DNA from: Prochlorococcus sp. AG-402-K10 | Lineage (GTDB): Bacteria > Cyanobacteriota > Cyanobacteriia > PCC-6307 > Cyanobiaceae | Assembly: GCA_003216835.1 (NCBI GenBank) | Contig: QCIF01000003.1 | Location: 62,001-126,000, forward strand | Length of the DNA stretch: 64,000 bases | Direction of reading: 5' to 3' | In this document: positions 45,301-54,046 of the stretch, piece after piece | How the letters are laid out: each line of letters starts with the position of its first letter | Numbering within the stretch: position 1 is the stretch's first letter | The notes under the pieces: generated by a model | What the model was told of the DNA's origin: nothing | The model's database searches: none | What the model saw: the letters and a program-made list of their open reading frames with translations, nothing else | Program-made: the position numbers and the translations under genes

Positions 45301-45907
45301 AAAATTAGAAAGCTTAGAACCTGTAAATATGCTGGCGCTAGATGAATTAGAAGAATTAACTAAGAGATTAAATGCTTTGCGAGAGAAATTAGAAATCCTA
45401 TCTAATGAGAGATCTGAGTTGTTGCTGAGAATCGAAACTGTTTCAACTATGCGTCAAGAAGCATTTATGCAAGCATTTGTAGAAGTTGATAAACACTTTA
45501 GGGAGATTTTTGCTAATTTATCTGACGGAGATGGCTTCCTTCAGCTTGAAAATCCTAATTCTCCCTTGGAAGGAGGTTTAACTTTAGTTGCTCACCCTAA
45601 AGGGAAAAATGTTAGAAGATTAGCATCAATGTCTGGGGGTGAGAAATCATTAACTGCTTTAAGTTTTTTATTTGCTTTGCAAAAATATAAGCCTTCACCT
45701 TTTTATGTATTAGATGAGGTAGATAGCTTCTTAGATGGTATTAATGTTGAAAGGTTGTCAAAATTAATTACCAATCAGTCTTCAAATGCTCAATTTATAG
45801 TAGTAAGTCATAGAAGACCTATGATAAGTGCATCTGAACGAACAATTGGTGTTGCTCAAGCAAGGGGTGCTAATACTCAAGTTGTTGGATTACCAAATGC
45901 TGCATAA
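42323..45907 (+). CDS. smc: chromosome segregation SMC ATPase
   Basis: 1194 residues, the usual length for bacterial SMC. The N-terminal Walker A is GPNGSGKSNILDGILFCLG. Two long coiled coils flank a hinge (about residues 530-640, with GLEGIHGYVAQLGDVSEKHR). The C-terminal ABC signature is SMSGGEKSLTALSFLFA, and Walker B is PFYVLDEVDSFLD. It organises and segregates the chromosome. The start is TTG at 42323 (MVHINQVEFENFKSFGG). It ends 45 bp before the PRC-barrel gene. Confidence 0.96.
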   Translation: MVHINQVEFENFKSFGGSVKIPLEEGFTVVTGPNGSGKSNILDGILFCLGLANSRGMRAERLPDLINNSKVKEGKSSEANVSVRFNIEDWSPREDIPPLELEEEEISINQGQKEWVVSRKLRLMPGGSYASTYTSDGKQCTLQQIQRILRDISVDPEGSNVVMQGDVTRIVSMNNKDRRTLIDELAGVALFDTRIEQTNAKLNDVFERQERCEILEHELQASKNRLEKECEKARLYKELKAQLCQIQELEKVLIYDRQVKHVESIKEKAIEYDRNKILFNKQKESINKEISVLEDALKIMVAELKEKGEDKLIKVNSDIGSINSSLRELDRISSLNKEAGIKLQEQRDEIAISKKNIELEKKQQENFDDTSLNKLNLEIKDLSSKHKLSRKKLSEAAGESGEFSKQSMTLNNQLESMKSIIEPLEVNKRKIKEQTTQNIVQKDEITSQIKLLSLEKQKLLENNQIKLDKSNVKNQNLDSNSFEIDNLKQEIDLLNKTKLRLNNEQLRLEKDLSRFESRKEALNETRGSYALRIILEAGLEGIHGYVAQLGDVSEKHRYALEIAAGNRLGQIVVDNDNIASKAIEILQKKKAGRLTFLPLNRIKSQKKNYAISRFENNREPGFIDKAINLIQFDEVYSDVFKYVFGDTLVFSDLTSARLSKQKIRLVTLSGELLEVSGAITGGSKLNKDLAYRFGINNDIDNSNPIKERLLVIQEALKKSNNDLIIKTNRLTKLTFNRNQIIEDYASFTKEIEFNKNSLKVIIQRIEDCNSRLNKLNSSNNLLEKELDRIQNQLKPHQDKFDELQIILKDNYEKNQKSSLVTFNNDFNTLDKKLELLIQERDNLMNKKNQFALDQERIKNSLQLISLQEKNLHASVKDLANAHSEWIEKRDKFKKELVILDDQKKLLEKDFGLLRRKRDELTSSISNKRQEHNNFLLKLEYLERDMNSLKEEIRSETIKLENYKKDLPSPLPDFGEYKDKSLDSLQSDILKINSKLESLEPVNMLALDELEELTKRLNALREKLEILSNERSELLLRIETVSTMRQEAFMQAFVEVDKHFREIFANLSDGDGFLQLENPNSPLEGGLTLVAHPKGKNVRRLASMSGGEKSLTALSFLFALQKYKPSPFYVLDEVDSFLDGINVERLSKLITNQSSNAQFIVVSHRRPMISASERTIGVAQARGANTQVVGLPNAA

Positions 45908-45952
45908 CCACAATTTTTTACATTTATACGTCAGAATGATAGAAAGGTATTA

Positions 45953-46990
45953 ATGAGTTTGTCTAACACATCCACGAATAATAATCGCAGTAATTCAGTC
46001 CCAAGCGAACGCTTATGGTTGAGGTCAGAATTGATGGGAACCCAAGTTATTACTACTGATACTGGTAGACGACTCGGAGTGGTCGGTGAAGTTGTTGTTG
46101 ATATTGACAGAAGAGAAGTAGTTGCCCTGGGTCTTAGAGATAATCCACTTACAAGATTTTTACCGGGGTTGCCAAAATGGATGCCATTAGAAAGTATAAA
46201 GCAGGTTGGTGATGTAATTTTAGTTGATTCTTTAGATTCATTGAGTTCTAGTTTTGCTCCCGAAAGATATGGAAAAGTAATAAATTGCCAAGTCATTACA
46301 GAATCTGGTCAACTTTTAGGAAGAGTACTTGGGTTTTCTTTTGATATTGAGACTGGGGATTTAATTTCTCTTGTCATGGGAGCAGTTGGCGTACCTATTT
46401 TAGGTGAAGGTGTTTTAAGTACTTGGGAAATTCCTGTGGAGGAAATAGTTAGTAGTGGTACTGATAGGATAATTGTTTATGAAGGAGCTGAAGAGAAGTT
46501 GAATCAATTAAGCAGCGGTTTATTAGAGAAACTGGGAGTAGGAGGCTCTTCTTGGGAAGAAAGAGAGTCAAATAGATACTCAGGAAATCTTGTACCAGTA
46601 GAAAATCAACTATTGGCTGGCTCAGAAGCAGAAGAAAAAAATAATTTAGTTGAAGAATTTGAAGAAGAAGTTTTGGATGAAGATGATTATGATGAAGAAT
46701 TTGAATATGTTGAAGTAGAGTCTTCAAAAGAAGAAATTAAGAATAAAAAAAAGCTTTACTTGGACAATGATTATCCTGATCAAAGGGAATATCAAATTAC
46801 TGAAGATAATCCAATTGATGAAGCAAAAAATATTGAATTTCAACCAAAAACTAAATCTAGATCCAAGTTGGCATCTAAGAGACCTATTCAAAGAGCGGCA
46901 GAACCATTAGATATAGAACCCATAGAGGAAAAGAATTTAGTTACAGAAAACCAAAAATCAGACAAGCTCGATATTGAAGATCCTTGGTAA
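45953..46990 (+). CDS. PRC-barrel domain protein with acidic tail
   Basis: 345 residues with two successive PRC-barrel repeats: MGTQVITTDTGRRLGVVGEVVVD at about residues 22-44 and CQVITESGQLLGRVLGFSFD at about 108-127. A long acidic, disordered C terminus rich in E/D/K follows (about residues 215-345). PRC barrels occur in photosynthetic reaction centre H subunits and in RNA-processing RimM; the function of the cyanobacterial form is unknown. It lies just downstream of smc and converges on the LpxB-related gene. Confidence 0.8.
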   Translation: MSLSNTSTNNNRSNSVPSERLWLRSELMGTQVITTDTGRRLGVVGEVVVDIDRREVVALGLRDNPLTRFLPGLPKWMPLESIKQVGDVILVDSLDSLSSSFAPERYGKVINCQVITESGQLLGRVLGFSFDIETGDLISLVMGAVGVPILGEGVLSTWEIPVEEIVSSGTDRIIVYEGAEEKLNQLSSGLLEKLGVGGSSWEERESNRYSGNLVPVENQLLAGSEAEEKNNLVEEFEEEVLDEDDYDEEFEYVEVESSKEEIKNKKKLYLDNDYPDQREYQITEDNPIDEAKNIEFQPKTKSRSKLASKRPIQRAAEPLDIEPIEEKNLVTENQKSDKLDIEDPW

Positions 46991-48259
46991 TTAACTAAGC
47001 TTTTTTATTGAATCAAAAATTATATAAGCAAGTTTTTTTACTGCACCGTTTTCCCCTCTTTGTTTTAGTAAGTTATCTTTTATATTGTGCAAATTTTCCC
47101 GATTATTCATTAGAAATACTGCTTCTTTAGCAATTTGTTTAGGTGAAATATCTCCTATTCTTTCTGGGACAATCAACTTTCTTGCTTTTATATTGGGCCA
47201 GGAAAAAAATTTTTTCGATTTTAAGTTCCAATTTTTGATAATTAAAGTTAAGAGTTTATTTATGAATGGTATTTTTCCAATTATTCCCCAAATACCGTCC
47301 CAGGAATTCATTACATTTAAATGCTGAGTTGGTAGCACAACTATCATAGGTAGAGCAATGGCAGCTAATTCTGCAGTATTTGCTCCGACTGTGGTTATTG
47401 CTAGGTCACATTCTTTTAATACTTCATAACAGGGATGTTTATTGATTAGATAAATCTTAGTATTTCTTGATGTTTCAATAACATTATCAAAAATAGAATT
47501 GCTTATATTTTTAATTGTTTTTATTTTGGAAGAGTAATAATTTGCAATAGGGTTTTTATCGCTTTGGAAAAATAAATATTCATTTTTATTTGTGGTTGGA
47601 GCAATAGGAATAATAAAATCTATATTATTATTTTTGGCAGCAATATGATCAGCCATTTCTAAAAAGAAAGGAATACCTACTGAAAGCTTAGATTTTTTCG
47701 ATCCAGGTAATAATGCAATATATTTTTTCCCTTGATTTTTCAAGGAGACTTCACTTTTAAATTTTATATCTGCCATCAAATCTCCAATAATTTTGCATTT
47801 ATATCTGTATTTTTTTGGCAGTAATTTTTTTACTTTTCCATTCATTGCTGCGATTATATTTGTCCATTGAGGCCATCTTGAAATCCATTCTGCATATGTG
47901 ATATTGATATACCCTAATCTTTTTGCTAACAAAATACTCCAAAATTGGTCTCCACCAAGAAAAATTACAATACCTTTTTTGGGCCAACTTGCAAAAGAAT
48001 ATGGCAATATTAATAAATTCCAAAAAGATTTTGCCTTTGTCACTAATTCAAACTTTTTCCATGACTTTGCAACTTCAAATTCTTTACCCGTAGAGTTTGG
48101 GCATGGAACAAGAACTAGTCTAATAGAAAAATCATATTTCTTTTTGTCTTTTAAAGAATCATTTATTTGATTCAAATTATCTACGACTGGCCTTACCCAA
48201 GTTGATAACTCACCAGGTCCATTGGTAATAATTACTACTGCAACTGATTCTTTTTTCAT
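46991..48259 (-). CDS. lipid-A-disaccharide synthase-related protein (cyanobacterial LpxB-like family)
   Basis: About 422 residues from the ATG at 48259 (MKKESVAVVIITNGPGELST). It is a GT-B glycosyltransferase fold with ITNGPGELSTWVRPVVD at the N terminus, KYIALLPGSKKSKL in the middle and CDLAITTVGANTAELAAIALP, where GT-B enzymes bind the sugar nucleotide. It belongs with the LpxB-related proteins of cyanobacteria rather than true LpxB; the acceptor is unknown. The open frame runs further upstream into tRNA-Leu, which cannot be protein-coding, so the start was placed inside. Confidence 0.82.
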   Translation of the reverse strand: MKKESVAVVIITNGPGELSTWVRPVVDNLNQINDSLKDKKKYDFSIRLVLVPCPNSTGKEFEVAKSWKKFELVTKAKSFWNLLILPYSFASWPKKGIVIFLGGDQFWSILLAKRLGYINITYAEWISRWPQWTNIIAAMNGKVKKLLPKKYRYKCKIIGDLMADIKFKSEVSLKNQGKKYIALLPGSKKSKLSVGIPFFLEMADHIAAKNNNIDFIIPIAPTTNKNEYLFFQSDKNPIANYYSSKIKTIKNISNSIFDNVIETSRNTKIYLINKHPCYEVLKECDLAITTVGANTAELAAIALPMIVVLPTQHLNVMNSWDGIWGIIGKIPFINKLLTLIIKNWNLKSKKFFSWPNIKARKLIVPERIGDISPKQIAKEAVFLMNNRENLHNIKDNLLKQRGENGAVKKLAYIIFDSIKKLS

Positions 48260-48284
48260 TGCAGCTAATCCAAAATACATTACA

Positions 48285-48366
48285 TGCGGACGGCGAGACT
48301 TGAACTCGCAAGGCCGAAGCCACACGCTCCTTAGACGTGCGCGTCTACCAATTCCGCCACGTCCGC
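48285..48366 (-). tRNA. tRNA-Leu, anticodon read as AAG
   Basis: On the minus strand GCGGACG pairs with CGTCCGC as acceptor stem. The D arm is GCGGAATTGGTAGACGC, and the T arm is GCGAGTTCAAGTCTCGC. A long variable arm (TGGCTTCGGCCT) marks a class II tRNA, here leucine. The 7-nt anticodon loop CTAAGGA gives AAG at positions 34-36. CCA is not encoded. 82 nt. Confidence 0.93.
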
Positions 48367-48673
48367 AAGAGGTTTTCGATCACAGCAGAGTTCGTAAACC
48401 ACTGATATATCATACATGATTGTATGGAATAGGGTTGTGAGTTTAAATATGATGTTTGCTTAAATTTTTTTAGATATTTTTATTTAAAATTTTGTCATTT
48501 ATCTACATCGGAGAAAATATTGTTCTATTGCATAAAACAAATAATTAGCCATATATAACGTTCTAGGTTGTATTGTAAAAAATGTCCTCTGATTACTAAA
48601 AACATTTTGTTTAATACTTTGGCAGAGTATTGTTATTTTAAATCCTTTTCATTTCTTCAATTTAATTTGCGTA
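48367..48673. other. tRNA-Leu/accC divergent spacer
   Basis: About 307 bp without a gene. It holds a 6-bp hairpin CATACA/TGTATG (48411-48426) and AT-rich DNA expected to contain the tRNA promoter on one strand and the accC promoter on the other. No RNA gene was recognised. Confidence 0.4.
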
Positions 48674-50023
48674 ATGGTTGAAAAAGTTTTAATTGCTAAT
48701 CGTGGAGAAATAGCTTTACGAATTGTCAGAAGTTGTAGAGAACTAGGTATTGCAACCGTGGCTGTTTTTAGCACCATAGATAAAAAAGCATTGCACGTTC
48801 AGCTTGCAGATGAAGCAGTTTGTGTTGGAGATTCATTAAGTAATAAGAGTTACCTAAATATTCCAAATATTCTTGCCGCTGCTACATCAAGAGGAGTTGA
48901 CGCTATTCATCCTGGCTATGGATTTCTCGCTGAAAATGATAAATTTGCTGAAATGTGTAACGATCATGGCATAGTTTTTATTGGTCCATCTCCAAAAGCT
49001 ATTAGATCTATGGGAGATAAATCTACAGCTAAAGAAACTATGGATAGGGTAGGTGTCCCAACTGTGCCTGGCAGTAAAGGTTTATTATCTAATGTAGATG
49101 AAGCGTACAAATTAGCAGATGAAATTGGCTATCCAGTAATTATTAAAGCTACAGCTGGAGGAGGAGGAAGAGGGATGAGATTAGTAGAGAATAAAACAAA
49201 TTTGGAAAAAATGTTTAAAGCAGCTCAAGGTGAAGCAGAAGCTGCATTTGGGAATGATGGTCTATATATGGAGAAATTTATAAAGAAGCCACGACATGTC
49301 GAAATACAAATTCTTGCCGATAGGGCTGGGAATGTAGTGCATTTAGGGGAGCGAGATTGTTCTGTTCAAAGAAGACATCAAAAGTTATTAGAAGAGTCTC
49401 CTAGTCCTGCAATTAACTCTGACCTTAGAAAAAAGATGGGTAATGCAGCAATTGCTGCGGCAAAAAGCATAGGTTATGAAGGAGCTGGTACCGTTGAATT
49501 TTTAGTTGATGACAACAATAATTTTTACTTTATGGAGATGAATACCAGGATTCAAGTAGAACATCCAGTGACTGAGATGGTTACTGGTGTTGATCTTATA
49601 GCTGAACAAATTAAAATTGCAGGAGGAGAAAATTTAGAATTTAACCAAGATGATATTCAATTAAATGGGCATGCTATTGAATGTAGAATTAATGCGGAAG
49701 ATCCTGCGCATAATTTTCGTCCTTCACCTGGCCAAATAACTGGATGGCTTCCTCCTGGAGGTCCTGGTGTAAGAGTTGATAGTCATGTTTATACTGGTTA
49801 TGAAATTCCTCCGTTTTATGATTCCTTAATAGGTAAATTAATAGTTTGGGGTAAAGATCGTAATACTGCTATTAAACGTATGAATAGGGCTTTGAATGAA
49901 TGTGCTGTAACAGGAATTCCTACAACCATTAATTTTCATTTAACTCTCCTTAATAAAACAAAATTTAGGGAAGGGAGAATTCATACAAAATATGTTGAGG
50001 AAGAATTATTACCTAACTATTAA
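48674..50023 (+). CDS. accC: biotin carboxylase subunit of acetyl-CoA carboxylase
   Basis: 449 residues. The N-terminal segment [17 protein letters not shown], the ATP-grasp glycine loop [14 protein letters not shown], the catalytic region [16 protein letters not shown] and the C-terminal [10 protein letters not shown] are all present. It carboxylates the biotin of AccB (encoded at 4.4 kb), using bicarbonate and ATP. Here accC stands alone, as is usual in cyanobacteria, where acc genes are scattered. Confidence 0.97.
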   Translation: MVEKVLIANRGEIALRIVRSCRELGIATVAVFSTIDKKALHVQLADEAVCVGDSLSNKSYLNIPNILAAATSRGVDAIHPGYGFLAENDKFAEMCNDHGIVFIGPSPKAIRSMGDKSTAKETMDRVGVPTVPGSKGLLSNVDEAYKLADEIGYPVIIKATAGGGGRGMRLVENKTNLEKMFKAAQGEAEAAFGNDGLYMEKFIKKPRHVEIQILADRAGNVVHLGERDCSVQRRHQKLLEESPSPAINSDLRKKMGNAAIAAAKSIGYEGAGTVEFLVDDNNNFYFMEMNTRIQVEHPVTEMVTGVDLIAEQIKIAGGENLEFNQDDIQLNGHAIECRINAEDPAHNFRPSPGQITGWLPPGGPGVRVDSHVYTGYEIPPFYDSLIGKLIVWGKDRNTAIKRMNRALNECAVTGIPTTINFHLTLLNKTKFREGRIHTKYVEEELLPNY

Positions 50024-50040
50024 CAATAAATACATTTGTT

Positions 50041-50355
50041 TTACATAAGGGTTTTATGCATTGCTAGTTTTATTAGTCCTTGTTGACCAACTAAAATTTC
50101 TCTTATAAAACTTATAATCCCAATCCAAATAACTGGTCCAACATCAACTCCTCCTATCGGAGGAATTAATTTCCTTGTTAAATTTAGAATAGAACTTGAT
50201 GGTATAGAAATTAATAACCATAAACCCTTATTTAAATCAACTTTTGGGTACCAAGTAAGAATTAATCTTATTAAAAAAACTATTGTTAGAAATGATAGAA
50301 AAATCCCTAACGTAATATCTAAAATTTGCAGATAGTTTTTAAGCAATGAAATCAC
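50041..50355 (-). CDS. yggT: YggT family (CCB3-like) integral membrane protein
   Basis: 104 residues with two membrane segments and the family motif LTWYPKVDLNKGLWLLISIPSSSILNLTRKLIPPIGGVDVGPVIW. The eukaryotic homologue CCB3 takes part in attaching haem ci to cytochrome b6, and the cyanobacterial members are linked to thylakoid organisation. The function in this organism is inferred. Confidence 0.87.
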   Translation of the reverse strand: MISLLKNYLQILDITLGIFLSFLTIVFLIRLILTWYPKVDLNKGLWLLISIPSSSILNLTRKLIPPIGGVDVGPVIWIGIISFIREILVGQQGLIKLAMHKTLM

Positions 50356-50436
50356 AATTGTTTAATTCATCTTAATAAATAACCCATGAATTAGTATTTA
50401 ATTCGTATTATAAATTGAGAATTAAATCTTTAAAAA

Positions 50437-50613
50437 GTGCTTCAAATCTCAAATTTATTACTATCCGCTGATTTCGCTCCTGAAGTCGCTAATAATTCTG
50501 CTGTTGGAATGTTAGGTAGTTTTATTGCAGCAGCTGTACTAATAGTTGTTCCTGCAGCAGTATTTTTGATCTTTGTTAGCCAGAAAGATGCTATAGAGAG
50601 AACAGGGCGCTAG
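50437..50613 (+). CDS. psbX: photosystem II protein PsbX
   Basis: 58 residues from GTG at 50437 to TAG at 50611-50613. [20 protein letters not shown] followed by [20 protein letters not shown] is the single transmembrane helix and C terminus of picocyanobacterial PsbX, a low-mass subunit near the QB/cytochrome b559 side of PSII. The N-terminal extension before the helix is typical of this lineage. ycf66 follows in the same direction. Confidence 0.92.
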   Translation: MLQISNLLLSADFAPEVANNSAVGMLGSFIAAAVLIVVPAAVFLIFVSQKDAIERTGR

Positions 50614-50692
50614 TTTTTGTAGAAGTTTTAAGTACACTATATATATGGGTGATTTGCATCACCTTTAAAAAATAAGTTATTGGAGAAAGAAT

Positions 50693-51670
50693 GTGGTCAA
50701 TGCTAGTCTAAACTGGGCGAGTATTGTAGGAATAGTTCTTGCTGTTAGTGGAGGTGGCCTTTACTTTTTAAGGTCTTTTAAACCTGCATTGGCTCGTGAT
50801 TATGATGTTTTCTTTGCTGCAATTGGTCTTTTATGTGGTGGGATATTATTTTTTCAAGGCTGGAGATTAGATCCTATACTTCAATTTGGTCAGTTTTTAT
50901 TAGCTGGAACGACAGTTTTCTTTGCCTATGAAAGTGTTCGCTTAAGGGGAATTGCTACTGATCAGGCTAGAAGATCATCTTATTTTGAAGATGATGATTT
51001 ACCTAATATTCCAAGAAATCCTTCCAGGAATAGATTTCAAGATGAATATGATCAGTTTGAAGAGTTTGAAAGGCCATCCAGAAGATTTAAACCTCAAGAA
51101 GATGATCTGCAAGAAAACTACCAAGATAGGAGATCTCGTAGAAGTAATTTATCGAGAGCCATACCTGAGTCTGCAGTAAGCAGAAGAAGGCCATCTTCTA
51201 GGGAAGTTAATAAATTTGAAAATGACGAGCCAAGAAGAAGGCCATCTTCTAGAGAAGTTAATAAATTTCAAAATGACGAGCCAAGAAGAAGGTCTCGCTT
51301 TGATGATAGAAGTGGTAATGAATCAATAAGAAATGACTTTGGGGACAGACGTAGTGAATCTCGTAACGAAGTTAGAAGAGGCTCACGACCTAAAGCTAAT
51401 CAATCAGTTTCTAGACAATCCAATAGATCCTCAACTACTGATTCTCCTAAAGTATCCAATAAATCAACTAGGCCTTCTATTAGACCTCAAACTAAACGCG
51501 AAAAGATTGAAGATGCCTCATTTCAAAATATTGATGAAGTAAAAAGAACTCGTCAGCCTAGAAGAACAACCAACCAAGGAAGATCTACTTCAAAAAATCA
51601 ATCTGGTAGATATACTGTTGGCTCAAAGAAAAATAAGCCTAGAGATAATAGCTCTAGATTTGATGATTAA
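50693..51670 (+). CDS. ycf66: Ycf66 family protein with long disordered tail
   Basis: 325 residues. The first about 85 form the Ycf66 membrane domain, with three hydrophobic segments (IVGIVLAVSGGGLYFL, VFFAAIGLLCGGILFF and FGQFLLAGTTVFFAY). The remainder is Arg/Ser/Asn/Asp-rich and probably disordered, with a perfectly phased tandem duplication of a 17-residue unit (RRRPSSREVNKF(E/Q)NDEP). Ycf66 is conserved in cyanobacteria and some plastids; function unknown. GTG start at 50693. It ends directly against the convergent Hli gene. Confidence 0.85.
   Translation: MVNASLNWASIVGIVLAVSGGGLYFLRSFKPALARDYDVFFAAIGLLCGGILFFQGWRLDPILQFGQFLLAGTTVFFAYESVRLRGIATDQARRSSYFEDDDLPNIPRNPSRNRFQDEYDQFEEFERPSRRFKPQEDDLQENYQDRRSRRSNLSRAIPESAVSRRRPSSREVNKFENDEPRRRPSSREVNKFQNDEPRRRSRFDDRSGNESIRNDFGDRRSESRNEVRRGSRPKANQSVSRQSNRSSTTDSPKVSNKSTRPSIRPQTKREKIEDASFQNIDEVKRTRQPRRTTNQGRSTSKNQSGRYTVGSKKNKPRDNSSRFDD
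51182..51283 (+). repeat. 51-bp tandem duplication inside ycf66
   Basis: Two adjacent 51-bp units (51182-51232 and 51233-51283) differ at two positions and encode RRRPSSREVNKF(E/Q)NDEP twice; a third partial unit AGAAGAAGG follows. The frame is kept. Confidence 0.88.
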
Positions 51671-52009
51671 CTATAAAATTCCTGCCCATTTTAAAAATGA
51701 TTGTTCGCTAAATAATTCAATTAAAATTATTGCTATAAAACCAATCATTGCGAATCTTCCATTTGTTATTTCGGAATAACGACTCCATCCAAAATTATAA
51801 TTTTTTTCAATTTCATTAATATTTTCTGAATTAATCTGTTCTTCTTTAGAACTTGAATTTGTTTTATTAATATTTTCTGAATTAATCTGTTCTTCTTTAG
51901 AACTTGAATTTGTTTCATTAATATTTTCTGAATTAATCTGTTCTTCTTTAGAACTTGAATTTGTTTCATTAATATTTTCTGAATTAATCTGTTCTTCTTT
52001 AGAATTCAT
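51671..52009 (-). CDS. hli: high-light-inducible (Hli) chlorophyll-binding protein with repeated N-terminal tail
   Basis: 112 residues. The C-terminal third has the Hli/CAB helix RYSEITNGRFAMIGFIAII, with the chlorophyll-binding E and NGR residues, then LIELFSEQSFLKWAGIL. Hlips bind chlorophyll and carotenoid and protect PSII or chlorophyll synthesis under stress. Unusually, residues 3-70 are four near-identical 17-residue acidic/Asn/Ser repeats (SKEEQINSENINETNSS), more than doubling normal Hli length. Convergent with ycf66, with no spacer. Confidence 0.9.
   Translation of the reverse strand: MNSKEEQINSENINETNSSSKEEQINSENINETNSSSKEEQINSENINKTNSSSKEEQINSENINEIEKNYNFGWSRYSEITNGRFAMIGFIAIILIELFSEQSFLKWAGIL
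51800..52003 (-). repeat. 51-bp tandem repeat, four copies, encoding the Hli N-terminal tail
   Basis: Four units of 51 bp, the first three almost identical and the last diverging at its end. All are in frame, so copy number changes would lengthen or shorten the protein by 17 residues. Not CRISPR: units are contiguous and coding. Confidence 0.9.
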
Positions 52010-52018
52010 GTTTTTTTC

Positions 52019-54001
52019 CTACTCCTTAAAATTATACTTATCAGCAGTAAATAATTTCCAATCTCCTTTTCCATTTAATTCTAAAATGTTTTCATGAAAA
52101 TCTTTTAAACTTGGTCTATGGCCAACACTAATTAATGAAAGCTCTCTTTCTTGGAGTAAATTATATAATTTTTTTTCAGTTTCAATATCTAAAGCACTTG
52201 TTGCTTCATCTAAAACTGCAAAGCTAGGTGAATTAAGAAGAAGTCTTGCGAAAGCTAATCTTTGCTGTTCACCTAAAGAGAGAATTCTTGGCCAATCTTG
52301 TTTAATATCAAGGTTAGGATAACGATCAACTAGTGTTTTTAAATTAACTTCATTAAGGACAGATGTTAAATGTTCGTCACTATATTTTGTAACTTCTGTT
52401 GGGTAACATAATTGTTCTCTTAAAGAGCCTAATAGCATATAAGGTTTTTGAGGGATAAATAATAAGTCTCCCGTTTTTGGCTTTTTTACTAAACCTTTAT
52501 TTGGTTCCCATAAACCACTTATCATTCTTAATAATGATGTTTTCCCGCATCCAGAAGGTCCTACAACTAAAAGGGATTGTTTGGCTTCAATGCTTAGATT
52601 TAAATTCTTGATAATTGACTTATTTGATCCTGGAGGGGAAAGATCGGCATTATTAATAAGAATTGATGAATAATCAGAAATAATTTTTTGATTGCTTTTA
52701 GGTTGAATTTGACTGATAGATTCAACTTGTGATTGAAACCCTTCTAATCTTCCAATACCAGCAGTAAATTTTGCGAGTTCTTCTATTTGATTAACAATAA
52801 AAAATAATGAACCCTCTACCATACCAAATGCAAAGCTTGCTTGAATAAAACGACCATAATCTATATCTCCTTGAAAGTAAGGTATTGCCATTATTAGATA
52901 TGGAAAGAAGTTCCCCGCATAATTAATTGATCTTCTCATTACATCAATTATTACCCTCCAAATTATCAGTAGGTTAAAGTTTCTAACAACTTCACCTAAT
53001 CGCCTTTCTGTTTCGCTTCTTTCAGGATTCTCTCCTGAATAAAAGGCTATTGATTCAGCATTGTCTCTAATATGGACGAGGCCATATCTAAAATCTGCTT
53101 CATATCTAAGTTGATCAAAATCGATCTTTACAAGATTTTTTCCAGCAATTAATAGAATAGAAGTTGCAAATGCCGCGTAACCAAATAATGAGAAGGTTAA
53201 CGTCCTACTGATGCTCCATAAAATAAGAATATTAAGAGAAAATGTTAGTAGTGCATCAAAAATCCCTAATGTAAAAGATAGACTTTGTCCAGTAAATGCT
53301 CTGGTATCGTCTGTTATTCTCTGATCTGGATTATCTACATCAGTTTCTTCTTCATCATTTGGGTTTAATTGATAATAAGCTTTGTTAGTCATATAGTCTT
53401 TCACTAAACTTTTTGAAAGCCATTCTCTCCAAATTATTCCTAATTTGTATGTAAAAAATATTTGAGAAACACGAATAGGTAGAGCTACCGCAAAACAACA
53501 AGCGTAAATTCCTAATATTCTGTAGAATCCCTCTTCCTGTTTTTCTACTAATGCATTTGTGAGATCTCTAGCAATAAAGCCTATGCCTGCATTTATACCA
53601 TTTACAGCTAAAAGCATTAATACAATAATTGCTAGAAATAACCAATGTAACCAACGACGATTTTTTAATTGACGTCTTAAACTAAAAAAACTTCCTGATC
53701 CCACAAGAAATAGCACTGAGAAAAATAATCCCCAACTGCTAGACCAAATTGAATTAACAGTATTTACTACTCCACCAAAATATTTTTCAAGAAAGATTGG
53801 TTGAATGTTCTCAAAAACACTAATTATTCCGGTCAGCCCTACAAGTACTACACCGCCTACACAAAATAAAAGTGAGATTAAAAGCCAGATGAATTGAAAA
53901 CCATTGCATTGATCGATAGGAAGAAAAAACGGTTGCGATAATTTCCTTAATCTTTGTAATTGATATATGAATTTGGATTTATTTTGTACTACTTTATTCA
54001 T
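52019..54001 (-). CDS. ABC transporter, fused permease-ATPase of the SbmA/BacA-YddA type
   Basis: 660 residues. The N-terminal part has about six membrane segments of the ABC_membrane_2 kind (e.g. IFFTYKLGIIWREWLSKSLV and FIARDLTNALVEK). The C-terminal ATPase has Walker A VVGPSGCGKTSLLRMISGLW, signature LSLGEQQRLAFARLL, and Walker B FAVLDEATSALD. Relatives include peroxisomal ABCD half-transporters and YddA; in cyanobacteria substrates are unproven (peptides, vitamins or lipids). The 3' end is 9 bp from the Hli gene on the same strand. Confidence 0.87.
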   Translation of the reverse strand: MNKVVQNKSKFIYQLQRLRKLSQPFFLPIDQCNGFQFIWLLISLLFCVGGVVLVGLTGIISVFENIQPIFLEKYFGGVVNTVNSIWSSSWGLFFSVLFLVGSGSFFSLRRQLKNRRWLHWLFLAIIVLMLLAVNGINAGIGFIARDLTNALVEKQEEGFYRILGIYACCFAVALPIRVSQIFFTYKLGIIWREWLSKSLVKDYMTNKAYYQLNPNDEEETDVDNPDQRITDDTRAFTGQSLSFTLGIFDALLTFSLNILILWSISRTLTFSLFGYAAFATSILLIAGKNLVKIDFDQLRYEADFRYGLVHIRDNAESIAFYSGENPERSETERRLGEVVRNFNLLIIWRVIIDVMRRSINYAGNFFPYLIMAIPYFQGDIDYGRFIQASFAFGMVEGSLFFIVNQIEELAKFTAGIGRLEGFQSQVESISQIQPKSNQKIISDYSSILINNADLSPPGSNKSIIKNLNLSIEAKQSLLVVGPSGCGKTSLLRMISGLWEPNKGLVKKPKTGDLLFIPQKPYMLLGSLREQLCYPTEVTKYSDEHLTSVLNEVNLKTLVDRYPNLDIKQDWPRILSLGEQQRLAFARLLLNSPSFAVLDEATSALDIETEKKLYNLLQERELSLISVGHRPSLKDFHENILELNGKGDWKLFTADKYNFKE

Positions 54002-54046
54002 TCTCTCGCTAAGTTTTTCTAAAATAGATTATATCTTTTTTTAAGC

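Noticed and set aside
48260..48325. Longer N terminus of the LpxB-related protein reaching position 48325
   Set aside because: The extension reads through most of the T arm and acceptor end of tRNA-Leu; the conserved family start is at 48259.
51766..51969. 67-codon open frame made of repeats on the minus strand
   Set aside because: A frame-shifted shadow of the Hli repeat region.
51800..52003. Regularly repeated 51-bp units that look array-like (CRISPR candidate)
   Set aside because: Units are directly contiguous, have no unique spacers, and are in frame within the Hli protein; no cas genes are in the window.
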